A DNA stretch of 64,000 nucleotides from Sphingobium sp. CR2-8 (GTDB taxonomy: Bacteria; Pseudomonadota; Alphaproteobacteria; Sphingomonadales; Sphingomonadaceae): the NCBI RefSeq assembly GCF_035818615.1, contig NZ_JAYKZY010000002.1:3226501-3290500 (forward strand), in the 5' to 3' direction. Each line of letters opens with the position of its first letter. Position 1 is the stretch's first letter. Below the pieces are notes generated by a model. It worked only from the letters and a program-made list of their open reading frames with translations. It was not told the origin of the DNA and did no database searches. Position numbers and translations under genes: made by a program. Below, one piece after another: positions 35,442 to 45,013 of the stretch.

Positions 35442-35774
35442 ATGACCAAGAAAACGTGGGTGGCGATGGCCGCCGCCATGACCCTTGCGCTGCCGGGCGT
35501 CGCGAGCGCCGGTAGCAACGACATGAACGTGATCGTCGACGGCCATGCCGGCACCGAAACCCGCGCCATTGCGGTGTCGGTGGCCGATCTCAACCTTGCC
35601 AGCACCAACGGCATGCGCCGCGCCGATTCGCGCGTGACCCGCGCCGCCAAGCAGGTGTGCGGCTTCGTCAACGGATCGGTCCTGCCCGTGACCGACGATT
35701 ACCGCAATTGCTTCGGCAGCGCGATCGAGGGCGCACGCAGCGACCTCAACACACTGGCGCAGCGGATGAGCTGA
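35442..35774 (+). CDS. UrcA family secreted protein
   Basis: 110 aa from ATG 35442, with AGGAG seven bases upstream. A signal peptide (MTKKTWVAMAAAMTLALPGVASA) is followed by a small domain with ISVADLNL-like text (IAVSVADLNLASTNGMRR). It also has two cysteines, in AAKQVCGFV and YRNCFGSAI, the pattern of the UrcA family found mainly in sphingomonads and Caulobacterales. Periplasmic; function unknown. Flanked by hairpins on both sides, so likely its own transcript. Confidence 0.85.
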   Translation: MTKKTWVAMAAAMTLALPGVASAGSNDMNVIVDGHAGTETRAIAVSVADLNLASTNGMRRADSRVTRAAKQVCGFVNGSVLPVTDDYRNCFGSAIEGARSDLNTLAQRMS

Positions 35775-35807
35775 CGGCATCCGGCCGTCCCGCACAAAGA
35801 TGCGTAT

Positions 35808-35843
35808 CGAAGGGTCGCTCCACAGCCGTGGCGCGGCCCTTCG
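35808..35843 (+). terminator. Hairpin after the UrcA gene
   Basis: CGAAGGGTCGC (35808-35818) pairs with GCGGCCCTTCG (35833-35843) with one G-T pair. An inner CCAC/GTGG stem extends it. A short T-poor tail follows. Confidence 0.55.
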
Positions 35844-35928
35844 TCATGCTTACCGCCCGTTAACCACTCCTTAGAGGATTTCCTGCACTCCGGCAGGCAC
35901 GAACGATCTTCCGGGGGAATAGCCTGCC

Positions 35929-37452
35929 ATGCCGCGTACCGACCGACATGTGGATGTCGCCATCATCGGCGCTGGCCCGGCGGGTCTGACGGCCGCCTAT
36001 CTGCTGACCAAGCAGGGGCTGAACGTCACGGTGATCGAAAAAGACCCGGTCTATGTCGGCGGCATCAGCCGCACGGTGGAACTGGACGGTTTTCGATTCG
36101 ACATTGGCGGGCATCGCTTCTTTTCCAAGTCGCAGCAGGTCGTGGACCTGTGGAACGAGATACTGCCAGACGACTTCATCCAGCGCCCGCGGATGAGCCG
36201 CATCTATTATGAGGGCAAATATTACAGCTATCCCCTGCGCGCGTTCGAGGCCCTGTGGAACCTCGGCATCTGGCGCTCGACGCTGTGCATGGCAAGCTTC
36301 GCCAAGGCCAGGCTGCTGCCGAACCGCAACGTCCGCTCCTTCCAGGACTGGACCGTCAACGCCTTCGGCCACAAACTCTTCTCCATCTTCTTCAAGACCT
36401 ACACCGAAAAAGTCTGGGGCATGCCCTGCAACGAAATGTCGGCGGACTGGGCGGCGCAGCGGATCAAGGGCCTGTCGCTGTGGAGCGCGGTGGTCGATGG
36501 CCTCAAACGCTCGCTCGGCCTCAACAAAAAGCCCAATGACGGCATGGCGACCAAGACGCTGCTGGAAACCTTCCGCTATCCGCGCCTTGGCCCCGGCATG
36601 ATGTGGGAGGCCGCGCGCGACAAGGTGGTCGCTGGCGGCAACAATGTGCTGATGGCGCACAGCTTCAAGCGGCTGGAGGAGGACAAGGCGAACGGCGCAT
36701 GGCGCCTGATCGCCACCGGCCCGCAAGGCGACGTCGCCATCACCGCCACCCATGTGATTTCATCTGCGCCGATGCGCGAACTGGCGGGGCGCATCCATCC
36801 CCTGCCCGACACGCTGCCCCAGGCGATGGACCTCAAATATCGCGACTTCATGACCGTGGCGCTGATGGTGAAGGGCGAGGATATCTTCCCCGACAACTGG
36901 ATCTATATCCACGACAGCAAGGTACAGGTCGGCCGCATCCAGAATTTCCGCAGCTGGTCGCCCGAAATGGTGCCAGATCCTTCGCTCGCCTGCGTGGGGC
37001 TGGAATATTTCTGTTTCGAGGGGGACGGCCTCTGGTCCGCGTCCGACGCCGACCTGATCGCGCTCGCCACGCGCGAGATGGCGCAGTTGGGCCTGTGCAA
37101 CCCCGAAGACGTCGTGGGCGGCGCGGTGGTGCGGCAGGAAAAGGCTTATCCGGTCTATGACGACGACTATGCCGCCAATGTGCTGGCGATGCGCAGCGAG
37201 TTGGAAGCGCGCTATCCCACGCTGCACATGGTCGGCCGCAACGGCATGCACCGTTACAATAATCAGGACCATGCGATGATGACGGCGATGCTGACCGTGC
37301 GCAACATCGTCGCGGGCGCGCGCATCCACGACGTGTGGAGCGTCAACGAGGATGCCGAATATCATGAGGCAGGCGAGGAAGGCCAGGACGCCGACGCGCA
37401 GGCGGCCCTTGCCAGCGTCCGCGCCGTGCCCTCCCGGTTGAAGGCCGCCTGA
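35929..37452 (+). CDS. UDP-galactopyranose mutase-like FAD-dependent oxidoreductase
   Basis: 507 aa. The Rossmann FAD motif VAIIGAGPAGLTAAYLL (10-26) is followed by VTVIEKDPVYVGGISRT. The segment GFRFDIGGHRFFSKSQQV and the later YSYPLRAFEAL and KTYTEKVWGMPCNEMSADWAAQRIKGLSL follow. This pattern belongs to the Glf-related/protoporphyrinogen-oxidase-like flavoproteins found in polysaccharide loci. The C-terminal GRNGMHRYNNQDHAMMTA binds FAD. The next two genes encode GtrA and a GT-C-like membrane protein, so a role in a lipid-linked sugar pathway is likely. Exact reaction unknown. Confidence 0.85.
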   Translation: MPRTDRHVDVAIIGAGPAGLTAAYLLTKQGLNVTVIEKDPVYVGGISRTVELDGFRFDIGGHRFFSKSQQVVDLWNEILPDDFIQRPRMSRIYYEGKYYSYPLRAFEALWNLGIWRSTLCMASFAKARLLPNRNVRSFQDWTVNAFGHKLFSIFFKTYTEKVWGMPCNEMSADWAAQRIKGLSLWSAVVDGLKRSLGLNKKPNDGMATKTLLETFRYPRLGPGMMWEAARDKVVAGGNNVLMAHSFKRLEEDKANGAWRLIATGPQGDVAITATHVISSAPMRELAGRIHPLPDTLPQAMDLKYRDFMTVALMVKGEDIFPDNWIYIHDSKVQVGRIQNFRSWSPEMVPDPSLACVGLEYFCFEGDGLWSASDADLIALATREMAQLGLCNPEDVVGGAVVRQEKAYPVYDDDYAANVLAMRSELEARYPTLHMVGRNGMHRYNNQDHAMMTAMLTVRNIVAGARIHDVWSVNEDAEYHEAGEEGQDADAQAALASVRAVPSRLKAA

Positions 37453-37457
37453 CCGCC

Positions 37458-37856
37458 ATGGCGAAGACCATCGGCGCGCTGTTGGCGCGGCTGATGTTCG
37501 CCCGTTATCTGCTGGCGAGCATCTGCGCGCTGGCGAGCGATCTCAGCCTATTCCTGACGCTCGACCATGGCGGCGCGTCCCCGGCGATCGCGACGCTGGG
37601 CGGCTATGCCATAGGCCTTGTTGTCCATTGGGTCATCAGCACCCGCTTCGTCTTCGACCTGCAAAATGGGCCGACCCATGCCCAGCGCCTGGGCTTCGTG
37701 GTCAGCGCGGCGGTCGGCATGGGCATCACATTGGCGCTGGTCACGCTGCTCAGCGCCGTTGGCATGGCCCCGGCGATCGCGAAGCTGTTGTCGGTGCCGG
37801 TCAGCTTCCTATCCGTCTATGCGATCCGCAAATATGGCATCTTTGCGCGCGCCTGA
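37458..37856 (+). CDS. GtrA-family membrane protein
   Basis: 132 aa, four transmembrane helices: FARYLLASICALASDLSLFLTL, ATLGGYAIGLVVHWVISTRFVF, GFVVSAAVGMGITLALVTLLS and AKLLSVPVSFLSVYAIRKYGIF. The TRFVF and RKYGIF motifs are typical of GtrA. GtrA-type proteins are thought to flip undecaprenyl- or polyprenyl-linked sugars. It starts 5 bp after the flavoprotein gene and is followed within bases by the GT-C-like gene. Confidence 0.92.
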   Translation: MAKTIGALLARLMFARYLLASICALASDLSLFLTLDHGGASPAIATLGGYAIGLVVHWVISTRFVFDLQNGPTHAQRLGFVVSAAVGMGITLALVTLLSAVGMAPAIAKLLSVPVSFLSVYAIRKYGIFARA

Positions 37857-37857
37857 C

Positions 37858-39591
37858 GTGCCACGCGCAGCCATGTGGGCGGCGCTGCTGTGGCTGGTGT
37901 GCAGCCTGGCGATGCTGTGGCTGTTCCGGGGTGATTTTTCCGCGCTGGCCTTTCGCGATCCCGACGATGCGATGCGGCTGGCGCAGGTCCGCGACTGGAT
38001 CGGCGGGCAGGCCTTTTGGGACGTCAGCCAGCATCGGGTGAATCCGCCGGTCGGCGGCCCGATGCATTGGTCGCGGATCGTGGACATGCCGATCGCCGCG
38101 CTCATCCTGCTGCTGCGGCCGATGATCGGCGCGGCGGGGGCGGATATCATCGCCTGCGTCACCGTCCCGCTGCTGCTGCTGGGCGGCCTCACCGCCGCGC
38201 TGCTCGTCGCGGCACGGCGCGTGGCGGGCAGCGGCATCGCCCTACTCAGCGTCGCCCTGCTGCTGACCAACCCCAGCATATTGGTGCAGTTCACGCCGTT
38301 GCGGATCGACCATCATGGTTGGCAGATCGCTATGGCAGCGCTGGCGCTGTGCGGCGCGCTCGATGCGCGGGCGGTGCGGGGCGGGATCGTTGCGGGGCTG
38401 GCGCTCGCCATCTGGCTCCAGATTTCGAGCGAGGCGCTGCCCTATGCCGCACTGTTCGCCGCCACCTTCGCGCTGCGCCACTGGATGGCGCGGGATCAGG
38501 CGGGACGGTTCATCGCCTTTGCGACTGTGCTGGGCGGCGCCGCGCTGGTGCTGCTCGCCCTGCTGCATGGTCCCGACGCCTTGCTGGCGCGCCAGTGCGA
38601 CGCCCTGTCCTTCGTCTATCTCTGGCCGCTGGTCGCGCTGGCCCTAGCGACGGGCGGCGCGGCCCGATTTATCGGCACCGCGACGGGCGGACGCCGTTTC
38701 CTGATCGCCGCTATCGGCGGCGGGGCGGCGTTGACGACCTTCCTTGTCACCGGCGGGCCATGCCTGTCGGGCGATCCCTTCACCGCGCTGGGGCCGCTGG
38801 CCTATAAGCTCTGGTATCTCCAGGTGATGGAAGGACGGCCGATCTGGGAACAGAGCCTGGAACTGCGGGGCGTGATCCTGTTGCCGCCGCTCCTAGGCCT
38901 CTGCACCAGCCTGATGGCGGCGCGCGCCCATCAGGGCGAAGCGCGGACGCGCTGGCTGGTGCTTGCGCTGCTGCTGGCCGGATCGACGCTGTTGGCGATG
39001 CTGGTGATGCGCGCGCTGTCGGTCGCCCATGTCTTTGCGCTGCCGGGCATCGCCTGGCTGCTGGCGCGGCTGTTCGTTCGGGTTCAGGCCTCGCGCGCCG
39101 CGCCGGTGCGGATCTTCGGATCGGTCGCGCTGGTGCTGCTGACCCCGGCCGGGCTGTCCGCGGTCTGGGTGGCGGGGACGGCGCGAACGGAACCGGCCAA
39201 AGCCGCCAGCGCCAACTGCCGCGCCGCCCACGTGCTGGCACCATTGCGGGCGCTACCGCCCGCCACGCTGTTCGCCCCGCTGGACATGGGGCCGGACATA
39301 TTGGTGCAGACCCGCCATGCAGTGATCGGCACGGCGCATCATCGCAACGCCGCGGGCATCACGGCGGTGATCGCGGGCTTCGTCGACGCGCCGGACACGG
39401 CCCGCGCCGTCATAGCGCGCACCGGCGCCGCCTATGTCGTCACCTGCGACGGGCTGACCGAATATCGCCTCTATGGCCGCGAAAATCGCGTCGGGCTGGC
39501 CGCGCTGCTGGCGAAGGGAACGGTCCCGGACTGGCTGGAACCGCTGCCGGGCAAGGGGCCGCTGCGCATTTGGCGGATCAGGCGGGAATGA
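37858..39591 (+). CDS. GT-C-like polytopic membrane protein
   Basis: 577 aa from GTG 37858 (ATG 37834, overlapping gtrA, or ATG 37873 are alternatives). About a dozen hydrophobic helices are seen. The first extracytoplasmic loop carries AFRDPDDAMRLAQVRDWIGGQAFWDV and then NPPVGGPMHWSRIVDMPIA. This acidic-residue pattern recalls STT3/AglB-type and other GT-C glycosyltransferases. RIDHHGWQ is a further conserved-looking segment. It probably uses a polyprenyl-linked sugar flipped by the adjacent GtrA. It overlaps msrB by 14 bp tail to tail. Specificity is inference. Confidence 0.75.
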   Translation: MPRAAMWAALLWLVCSLAMLWLFRGDFSALAFRDPDDAMRLAQVRDWIGGQAFWDVSQHRVNPPVGGPMHWSRIVDMPIAALILLLRPMIGAAGADIIACVTVPLLLLGGLTAALLVAARRVAGSGIALLSVALLLTNPSILVQFTPLRIDHHGWQIAMAALALCGALDARAVRGGIVAGLALAIWLQISSEALPYAALFAATFALRHWMARDQAGRFIAFATVLGGAALVLLALLHGPDALLARQCDALSFVYLWPLVALALATGGAARFIGTATGGRRFLIAAIGGGAALTTFLVTGGPCLSGDPFTALGPLAYKLWYLQVMEGRPIWEQSLELRGVILLPPLLGLCTSLMAARAHQGEARTRWLVLALLLAGSTLLAMLVMRALSVAHVFALPGIAWLLARLFVRVQASRAAPVRIFGSVALVLLTPAGLSAVWVAGTARTEPAKAASANCRAAHVLAPLRALPPATLFAPLDMGPDILVQTRHAVIGTAHHRNAAGITAVIAGFVDAPDTARAVIARTGAAYVVTCDGLTEYRLYGRENRVGLAALLAKGTVPDWLEPLPGKGPLRIWRIRRE

Positions 39592-40054
39592 ACTTCATCG
39601 CCACGCCGTTCATGCAGTAGCGTTTGCCGGTCGGCCTTGGCCCATCGTCGAACACATGCCCCAGATGACCGCCGCAGCGGGCGCAATGGACTTCGGTCCG
39701 CACTTCGCCCAGCCCCAGGTCGCGGCTGGTGCCCACGGCCTTGGGCAGGGGCGCCCAGAAGCTGGGCCAGCCGGTTCCGCTGTCGAACTTGGTCTTGAAA
39801 CTGAACAAGGGCTGCGCGCACCCGGCGCAGGCGAACACGCCCGCGCGATGTTCATTGTTGAGCGGGCTGCTGCCGGCAAATTCAGTCGCCTGCTGGCGCA
39901 GCACCTTATAGGCCCAGGGGCTGAGCCGCTTTTTCCATTCCGCGTCGCTGAGCGTAAAGGGATAGGCCGCCTGCGCGGGTTCGGGCAGAAACTGCCAGAG
40001 GGCCAGAGCCACCGCGCCGGTCGTGACGCCACCCAGGAAATGCCGTCTATCCAT
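39578..40054 (-). CDS. msrB: Methionine-R-sulfoxide reductase with export signal
   Basis: 158 aa. The N-terminus MDRRHFLGGVTTGAVALALW with cleavage near PAQAA looks like a Tat/Sec signal, so the enzyme is probably periplasmic. The MsrB domain has two zinc CxxC pairs (CAGC and CARC) and FDSGTGWPSFW, then HLGHVFDDGP. The catalytic Cys lies in RYCMNGVAMKF. It repairs R-Met-sulfoxide in proteins. Convergent with, and overlapping by 14 bp, the GT-C-like gene. Confidence 0.94.
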   Translation of the reverse strand: MDRRHFLGGVTTGAVALALWQFLPEPAQAAYPFTLSDAEWKKRLSPWAYKVLRQQATEFAGSSPLNNEHRAGVFACAGCAQPLFSFKTKFDSGTGWPSFWAPLPKAVGTSRDLGLGEVRTEVHCARCGGHLGHVFDDGPRPTGKRYCMNGVAMKFIPA

Positions 40055-40072
40055 CGCTTCCCTTTAGCCTCA

Positions 40073-41266
40073 TCAGCCTGTCGCAGGCCTGAACAGGTTT
40101 TTCCACCAACTGCCGCCCGACTGCATGACATGCCGCCGGAACAGCAACACGCCCACGCGGATGATGAGCGCCACGAACGCCCCCTGCCACAGCAATGCGA
40201 CCAGATGCGGCCAGATCGCCCCGTCCTGCGCCGCCCGCGCGATCATCGCGAAGGGGGAGCTGAACGGAAAGATGCAGGCGCCCAGTTCGGCGGGCGATCC
40301 CATATGATCGACGGCATAGCTGGCGAAGAAGAAGATCAGCATCTGCCCCATGGTGATCGGCATATTCAATGTCTGCACTTCGCGCACCGTCGCCGCCTGC
40401 GCGCCGATCCCCAGGAACAGCGAGCCGAGCAGCGTATAGGCCATGCCGAAATAGAGCACCGCCAGCATCAGAAAGAACGGCCAGCCCACCGCGGGCGCGG
40501 GCAAGGCGCTGCTGCTGCCGTCGTGCAGCGCCAGGAAGATCGCGAAGGCCGTGCCGCCCCAGAAGGTGATGCCGACAAAGCTCATCGCCAGCATCGCCAT
40601 CAGCTTGCCCAGGAAAATCGCGTCGATCGGCACTGCGGCGGCCAGGATTTCGATGATCTTGTTGGTCTTTTCCTCGACCAGATTGGACAGGATCATGCCC
40701 GCCAGCAATATGGTGAGGAAGAACATCACCACCTGCGCCACACGCCCGATCAGCAACCGCGCCTGCGCCTGCGCGCCCAGGCTGGTCGCCACTTCCTGCC
40801 GTTCGACGGTCACGAACTGCAACGTGCGTTCGGCCATGGCGGCGGTGGAGAGCAGGCTGATATCCCCCTGCAACTTGTCCAGATCCTCCGCCTTGCCGGT
40901 CAGCACCGGACGGGCGATCGAGCCCGACAAGATCGCCACGACGGCGGAATCGGGGTGCGCCAGCTGCACACGCGGGCTGGGGGTAGACGCCACCCGGCGC
41001 AGCCTCGGCAGCGCCTGGTCGCCCATGCGCCGGGTCAGTCGGTCATGCGCCCGCTCCAGCGCGGCGGCATCGCGCGCGGACATCGCCACGCCGACGACCG
41101 GGCGCAGGTCGGTGCTGGAAATCTTGTCGCCCAGCCCCCCGAACGCCATGCCGATCAGGATCGGCAGCAACGGCCCCAGCAGGAAGAGGATGAAGGTGCG
41201 CGACAGCACGACGGCGGTGAAATCCCGCCGGGCGATGACCAGCGCGGCGCGCCACAATTCCATCAT
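40073..41266 (-). CDS. ABC-2 type exporter permease (NatB-like)
   Basis: 397 aa. One N-terminal helix (TFILFLLGPLLPILIGMAF) is followed by a large extracytoplasmic domain with AILSGSIARPVLTGKAEDLD. Five or six clustered C-terminal helices follow, starting VAQVVMFFLTILLAGMILSNLVEEKTNKIIEIL, the signature of the NatB/YhaP ABC-2 group. It starts with ATG 41264-41266, overlapping the ATPase stop (ATGA). Exported substrate unknown. Confidence 0.9.
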   Translation of the reverse strand: MMELWRAALVIARRDFTAVVLSRTFILFLLGPLLPILIGMAFGGLGDKISSTDLRPVVGVAMSARDAAALERAHDRLTRRMGDQALPRLRRVASTPSPRVQLAHPDSAVVAILSGSIARPVLTGKAEDLDKLQGDISLLSTAAMAERTLQFVTVERQEVATSLGAQAQARLLIGRVAQVVMFFLTILLAGMILSNLVEEKTNKIIEILAAAVPIDAIFLGKLMAMLAMSFVGITFWGGTAFAIFLALHDGSSSALPAPAVGWPFFLMLAVLYFGMAYTLLGSLFLGIGAQAATVREVQTLNMPITMGQMLIFFFASYAVDHMGSPAELGACIFPFSSPFAMIARAAQDGAIWPHLVALLWQGAFVALIIRVGVLLFRRHVMQSGGSWWKNLFRPATG

Positions 41267-42276
41267 GCCGCCTCCTCCGGCGCAGGCTGCCCCTGCATCT
41301 GCTGCGCGGCGGCCGCGCCCGCGATCGCCACGAAGGCGTCGTGCAGGCCGGGCCGTTCGATCGACAGGCTCTCGATCCCCGCCTGCCCGTCCAGCAGCGC
41401 GCGCAGCAGCGGCTCTATGCCTTCGTCGGGCAGATCGAAATGCCATGTGCCGTCATTGGCGACCGTATCGGCGGGCAAGGCGCGCCGCCACGCGCCGTCG
41501 CTGATCCGGGTGCGCAACCGCACCTGCGGGCGCAGCCGGTCGCGCGCCTGAGCAGGCGTCCCCTCGAACCGGATGCGACCGCCCGCGACGATGGCGATGC
41601 GTTCGCACAAACGTTCGGCATGGGCGATGACATGGGTGGAAAAGACGATGGTCACGCCCTGACGCGCCTGCTGCCTGATCAGCGCCTCCAGCTTTTCCTG
41701 GTTGATCGCGTCCAGGCCGGAAAAGGGTTCGTCCAGCACGATCAGCCGGGGTTCGTGGATGATGGTGCCGAACAGCTGGACGGTCTGGGCCATGCCCTTG
41801 GACAATTGGCGGATCGGCTTGTCGGCCGCCGCGCCCATGCCATGCCCCTCCAGCAAGGCCCGCGCGCGCTCCCGCCCTTGCCTGAGCGGCAGGCCGCGCA
41901 GCGCCCCCATGAAGGCGATGGCCTCAAACGCCTTCATCGAGGGATAGAGGCCGCGTTCCTCGGGCAGATAGCCCACCTGCCGCGCCATGCGCAGCGGTTG
42001 CGCCTCGCCCAGCAGCGTCCGCCGCCCCTCGTCCGGGTCGATGATGCCCAGTAGCGTGCGCAGCAGCGTGGTCTTGCCCGCGCCATTGGGGCCGAGCACG
42101 CCATAGATGGTGCCCGCGGGCACGGCGATGTCGATGCCGTCGACCGCGCGGAAACTGCCGAACGTCTTGACAAGCCCCTGCCCTTCGATGGCATGGGACG
42201 CCGCCGGGAAGGGCGCTGGAAGTGGCGCTGGAACGGGCGCTGAAACAGGGGGTGGAGCCGGGGTGTCGCCGATCAT
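41263..42276 (-). CDS. ABC exporter ATP-binding protein (NatA-like)
   Basis: 337 aa from ATG 42274-42276. The N-terminus is unusual, about 28 residues of Pro/Ala (PAPPPVSAPVPAPLPAPFPA) before the ATPase begins at LVKTFGSFRAV. Walker A is GPNGAGKT (62-69). The signature is LSKGMAQTVQ and Walker B LIVLDEPFSGLD, and STHVIAHAERLCERI holds the switch His. The C-terminal domain is the extended NatA type. It pairs with the permease downstream. The start lies 22 bp from divergent queG; an ATG at 42300 would make the two starts overlap. Confidence 0.92.
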   Translation of the reverse strand: MIGDTPAPPPVSAPVPAPLPAPFPAASHAIEGQGLVKTFGSFRAVDGIDIAVPAGTIYGVLGPNGAGKTTLLRTLLGIIDPDEGRRTLLGEAQPLRMARQVGYLPEERGLYPSMKAFEAIAFMGALRGLPLRQGRERARALLEGHGMGAAADKPIRQLSKGMAQTVQLFGTIIHEPRLIVLDEPFSGLDAINQEKLEALIRQQARQGVTIVFSTHVIAHAERLCERIAIVAGGRIRFEGTPAQARDRLRPQVRLRTRISDGAWRRALPADTVANDGTWHFDLPDEGIEPLLRALLDGQAGIESLSIERPGLHDAFVAIAGAAAAQQMQGQPAPEEAA

Positions 42277-42298
42277 CCCGTCCTGATAGTCTGGACCC

Positions 42299-43372
<1,074 letters not shown>

Positions 43373-43421
43373 AGGCACAGGAATGTGTCCAGTCGATCGA
43401 CATGGACCCTATTTTCCATCG

Positions 43422-43508
43422 TCACCCTGAACTTGTTTCAGGGTCCATCTATCCTCTTCGATCAAGGCACCCGGCGGCGGGATGGATGCTGAAACACGTT
43501 CAGCATGA
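43422..43508. repeat. Gene-less copy of the GIY-YIG-type repeat pair
   Basis: The arms 43422-43447 and 43483-43508 are inverted and 35 bp apart. The right arm (TGGATGCTGAAAC ... GTTCAGCATGA) matches the arms at 482-507 and 109-134. The left arm has changed ATG/CAT ends to ACC/GGT, with both sides changed together, so the small hairpin is kept. It has the architecture of a REPIN. Confidence 0.8.
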
Positions 43509-43866
43509 CGGATAAGGCGTGATAGCCAGCCATCATCAGCCAGATATCGGGCTGAAAGAAGACCTCGCCCCACACCTCGAATCCCCGGCATCTCCACCCC
43601 ATCCTATTTGCTTCCAAAATAGGATTTCGTCTGATCTATCCTGTCGGATGAACCCGTACGCTCGCCTTTCCGCACCGTTGCGCAGCCGTGACCCGATCGT
43701 GACCCACATGTCGCTTGGCTGTCGCGTCGCCGTGACCCTAGCGGCGCGTCGGTGGTGCATCGCGCACGCTTCGGCGGCGCGTACCTGTCGCCATGCCGCC
43801 AAAAAACCGCGGGAAACGCAACCCTGCAACGGTGTGAACTTCGCGACCGTGACCCTGTCGGTCGCT
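43509..43866. other. Convergent intergenic stretch with short repeats
   Basis: No gene is supported here. ATCCTATTT and AAATAGGAT form a hairpin at 43601-43625. CGTGACCC occurs four times on the plus strand (43687, 43698, 43731, 43848), the first two one helical turn apart. CAACGGTGTGAACTTCGC at 43827-43844 is shared with the region before purH. queG and the lipoprotein gene converge here. Confidence 0.45.
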
Positions 43867-44238
43867 TTACTTCGCCTGCAACGCGCTCGCACAGGCGGCC
43901 GGATCGACATCGCTGCCCGTGGGGCTACGCGCATCGACATGCGTCACCACCGGCTCCTTGCCGCGCGCCTGGGCGTAGAGATAGGCGTCGAGGATGCAGC
44001 GGCCATTGGCGAACTGCAATTTGCGCACCGTCGTTTCGCGGATGTCCAGCCGGGGCTGACCGAACATCTGGGTCAGCGCCCGCGCGTCCGACCCCAGCAA
44101 CGGCCCCTGCTTCATGAAGGCGCTGGCGGGTGGCCCGGCGGGTGGCGGGGTATAGCCCGTCCTGGGCACCACGCCGCCACCGCAGGCGGCCAGCGGCAGG
44201 GCGAGGCAGGCGCTCCCCAGAAAACGCAGGAAGGTCAT
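43867..44238 (-). CDS. Small lipoprotein
   Basis: 123 aa from ATG 44236-44238. The lipoprotein signal MTFLRFLGSACLALPLAACGGG has the lipobox LAAC, with the modified Cys near residue 19. The mature part is Pro-rich at first, then has LGSDARALTQMFGQPRLDIRETTVRKLQFANGRCILDAYLYA. This resembles small SmpA/OmlA-like assembly-associated folds, but I cannot name a family. Its ATG overlaps the stop of the EI24 gene (ATGA), so the pair is co-translated. Confidence 0.8.
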   Translation of the reverse strand: MTFLRFLGSACLALPLAACGGGVVPRTGYTPPPAGPPASAFMKQGPLLGSDARALTQMFGQPRLDIRETTVRKLQFANGRCILDAYLYAQARGKEPVVTHVDARSPTGSDVDPAACASALQAK

Positions 44239-44900
44239 GATGATGTCTTTCGCCCAAGCAACATATGGACCGCCATAGCCGCGCTCCACACCGGCGCAAG
44301 CAGGTTGACCAGCGGAATGAGGAACATGAGCGCCGAAGCGAGGCCCATGAGCCACCGGCTGCTGCGGGATAGCGGCGGCAGCGCGGGATGACGCGGTTCC
44401 ACCATGTCGGCCATGTCGCGGCCCAGCAGATAGGCGTTGAGGATCAGGAACAGGCCGATCGTGCCCACCCCCGTCACCAGCAGCAGGATATAGGCGGGCA
44501 GCGCGAGCAGGTTCCAGCCCAGCGTCCGCGTGAGCGAGGCGAAGGCGAAGCGGAGGCTGCGCGCCCAGCCGACCGGGCGGGCGGCGAGCGCGGCCTGCGG
44601 ATAGCGGTCGCGCTCCACCGCTTCCACGATGTCGTCGGCGAACAGCCCCATCACCGCCATCGCGGTGGCGCGGAACAACAGCCAGCCCGCGCCGACAACC
44701 AGCAGCACGGTCGCGCCCGCTTCGGCCACACCGCCACCGCCCCAGCCGAAATGGAGCCGCAGCGCATGAAACCCCGCCCAGAGCGCGGCGGCCAAGGCGG
44801 CGAACAGCAGCAGGGTCAATATCAGCGTCTTGGCCAGCAGGCGCAGCGCCGCACCGTGGAAGATGGAGGGAAAGGCGCGCAAGGCGGCGGTCAGGACCAT
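44235..44900 (-). CDS. EI24/CysZ-type membrane protein
   Basis: 221 aa from ATG 44898-44900. Several long hydrophobic segments are seen: LILTLLLFAALAAALWAGF, TVLLVVGAGWLLFRATAMAVMGLF, LALPAYILLLVTGVGTIGLFLILNAYLLGRDMADMV and ASALMFLIPLVNLLAPVWSAAMAVHM. The layout and NAYLLGRD segment match the EI24 domain that includes CysZ. A sulfate role is not established for this subgroup. ATGA-coupled to the lipoprotein gene. Confidence 0.85.
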   Translation of the reverse strand: MVLTAALRAFPSIFHGAALRLLAKTLILTLLLFAALAAALWAGFHALRLHFGWGGGGVAEAGATVLLVVGAGWLLFRATAMAVMGLFADDIVEAVERDRYPQAALAARPVGWARSLRFAFASLTRTLGWNLLALPAYILLLVTGVGTIGLFLILNAYLLGRDMADMVEPRHPALPPLSRSSRWLMGLASALMFLIPLVNLLAPVWSAAMAVHMLLGRKTSS

Positions 44901-45013
44901 GGCACCGCTATCCTCCCGCCGGGGCGCAAGGTCAATCAGCGCCGTTGCATGCGGCAGCGCGGGCCGATAAAGGCGACGAAATTTTATTCCATTCCCCGAT
45001 TTAAGGAAATTGC

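Noticed and set aside
43409..43597. A 62-codon minus-strand frame reading HAERVSASI ... LKQVQGDD
   Set aside because: This is the translation of the palindromic repeat pair at 43422-43508. The same kind of peptide is read through the arms at 109-134 and 482-507, so it is repeat-derived, not a gene.
43571..43598. A tRNA 3'-end-like string (CCTCGAATCCCCGGCATCTCCACC)
   Set aside because: No matching 5' acceptor strand (GGAGATG) or D/anticodon arms occur 70-95 bases upstream, and the T-arm pairing is incomplete.
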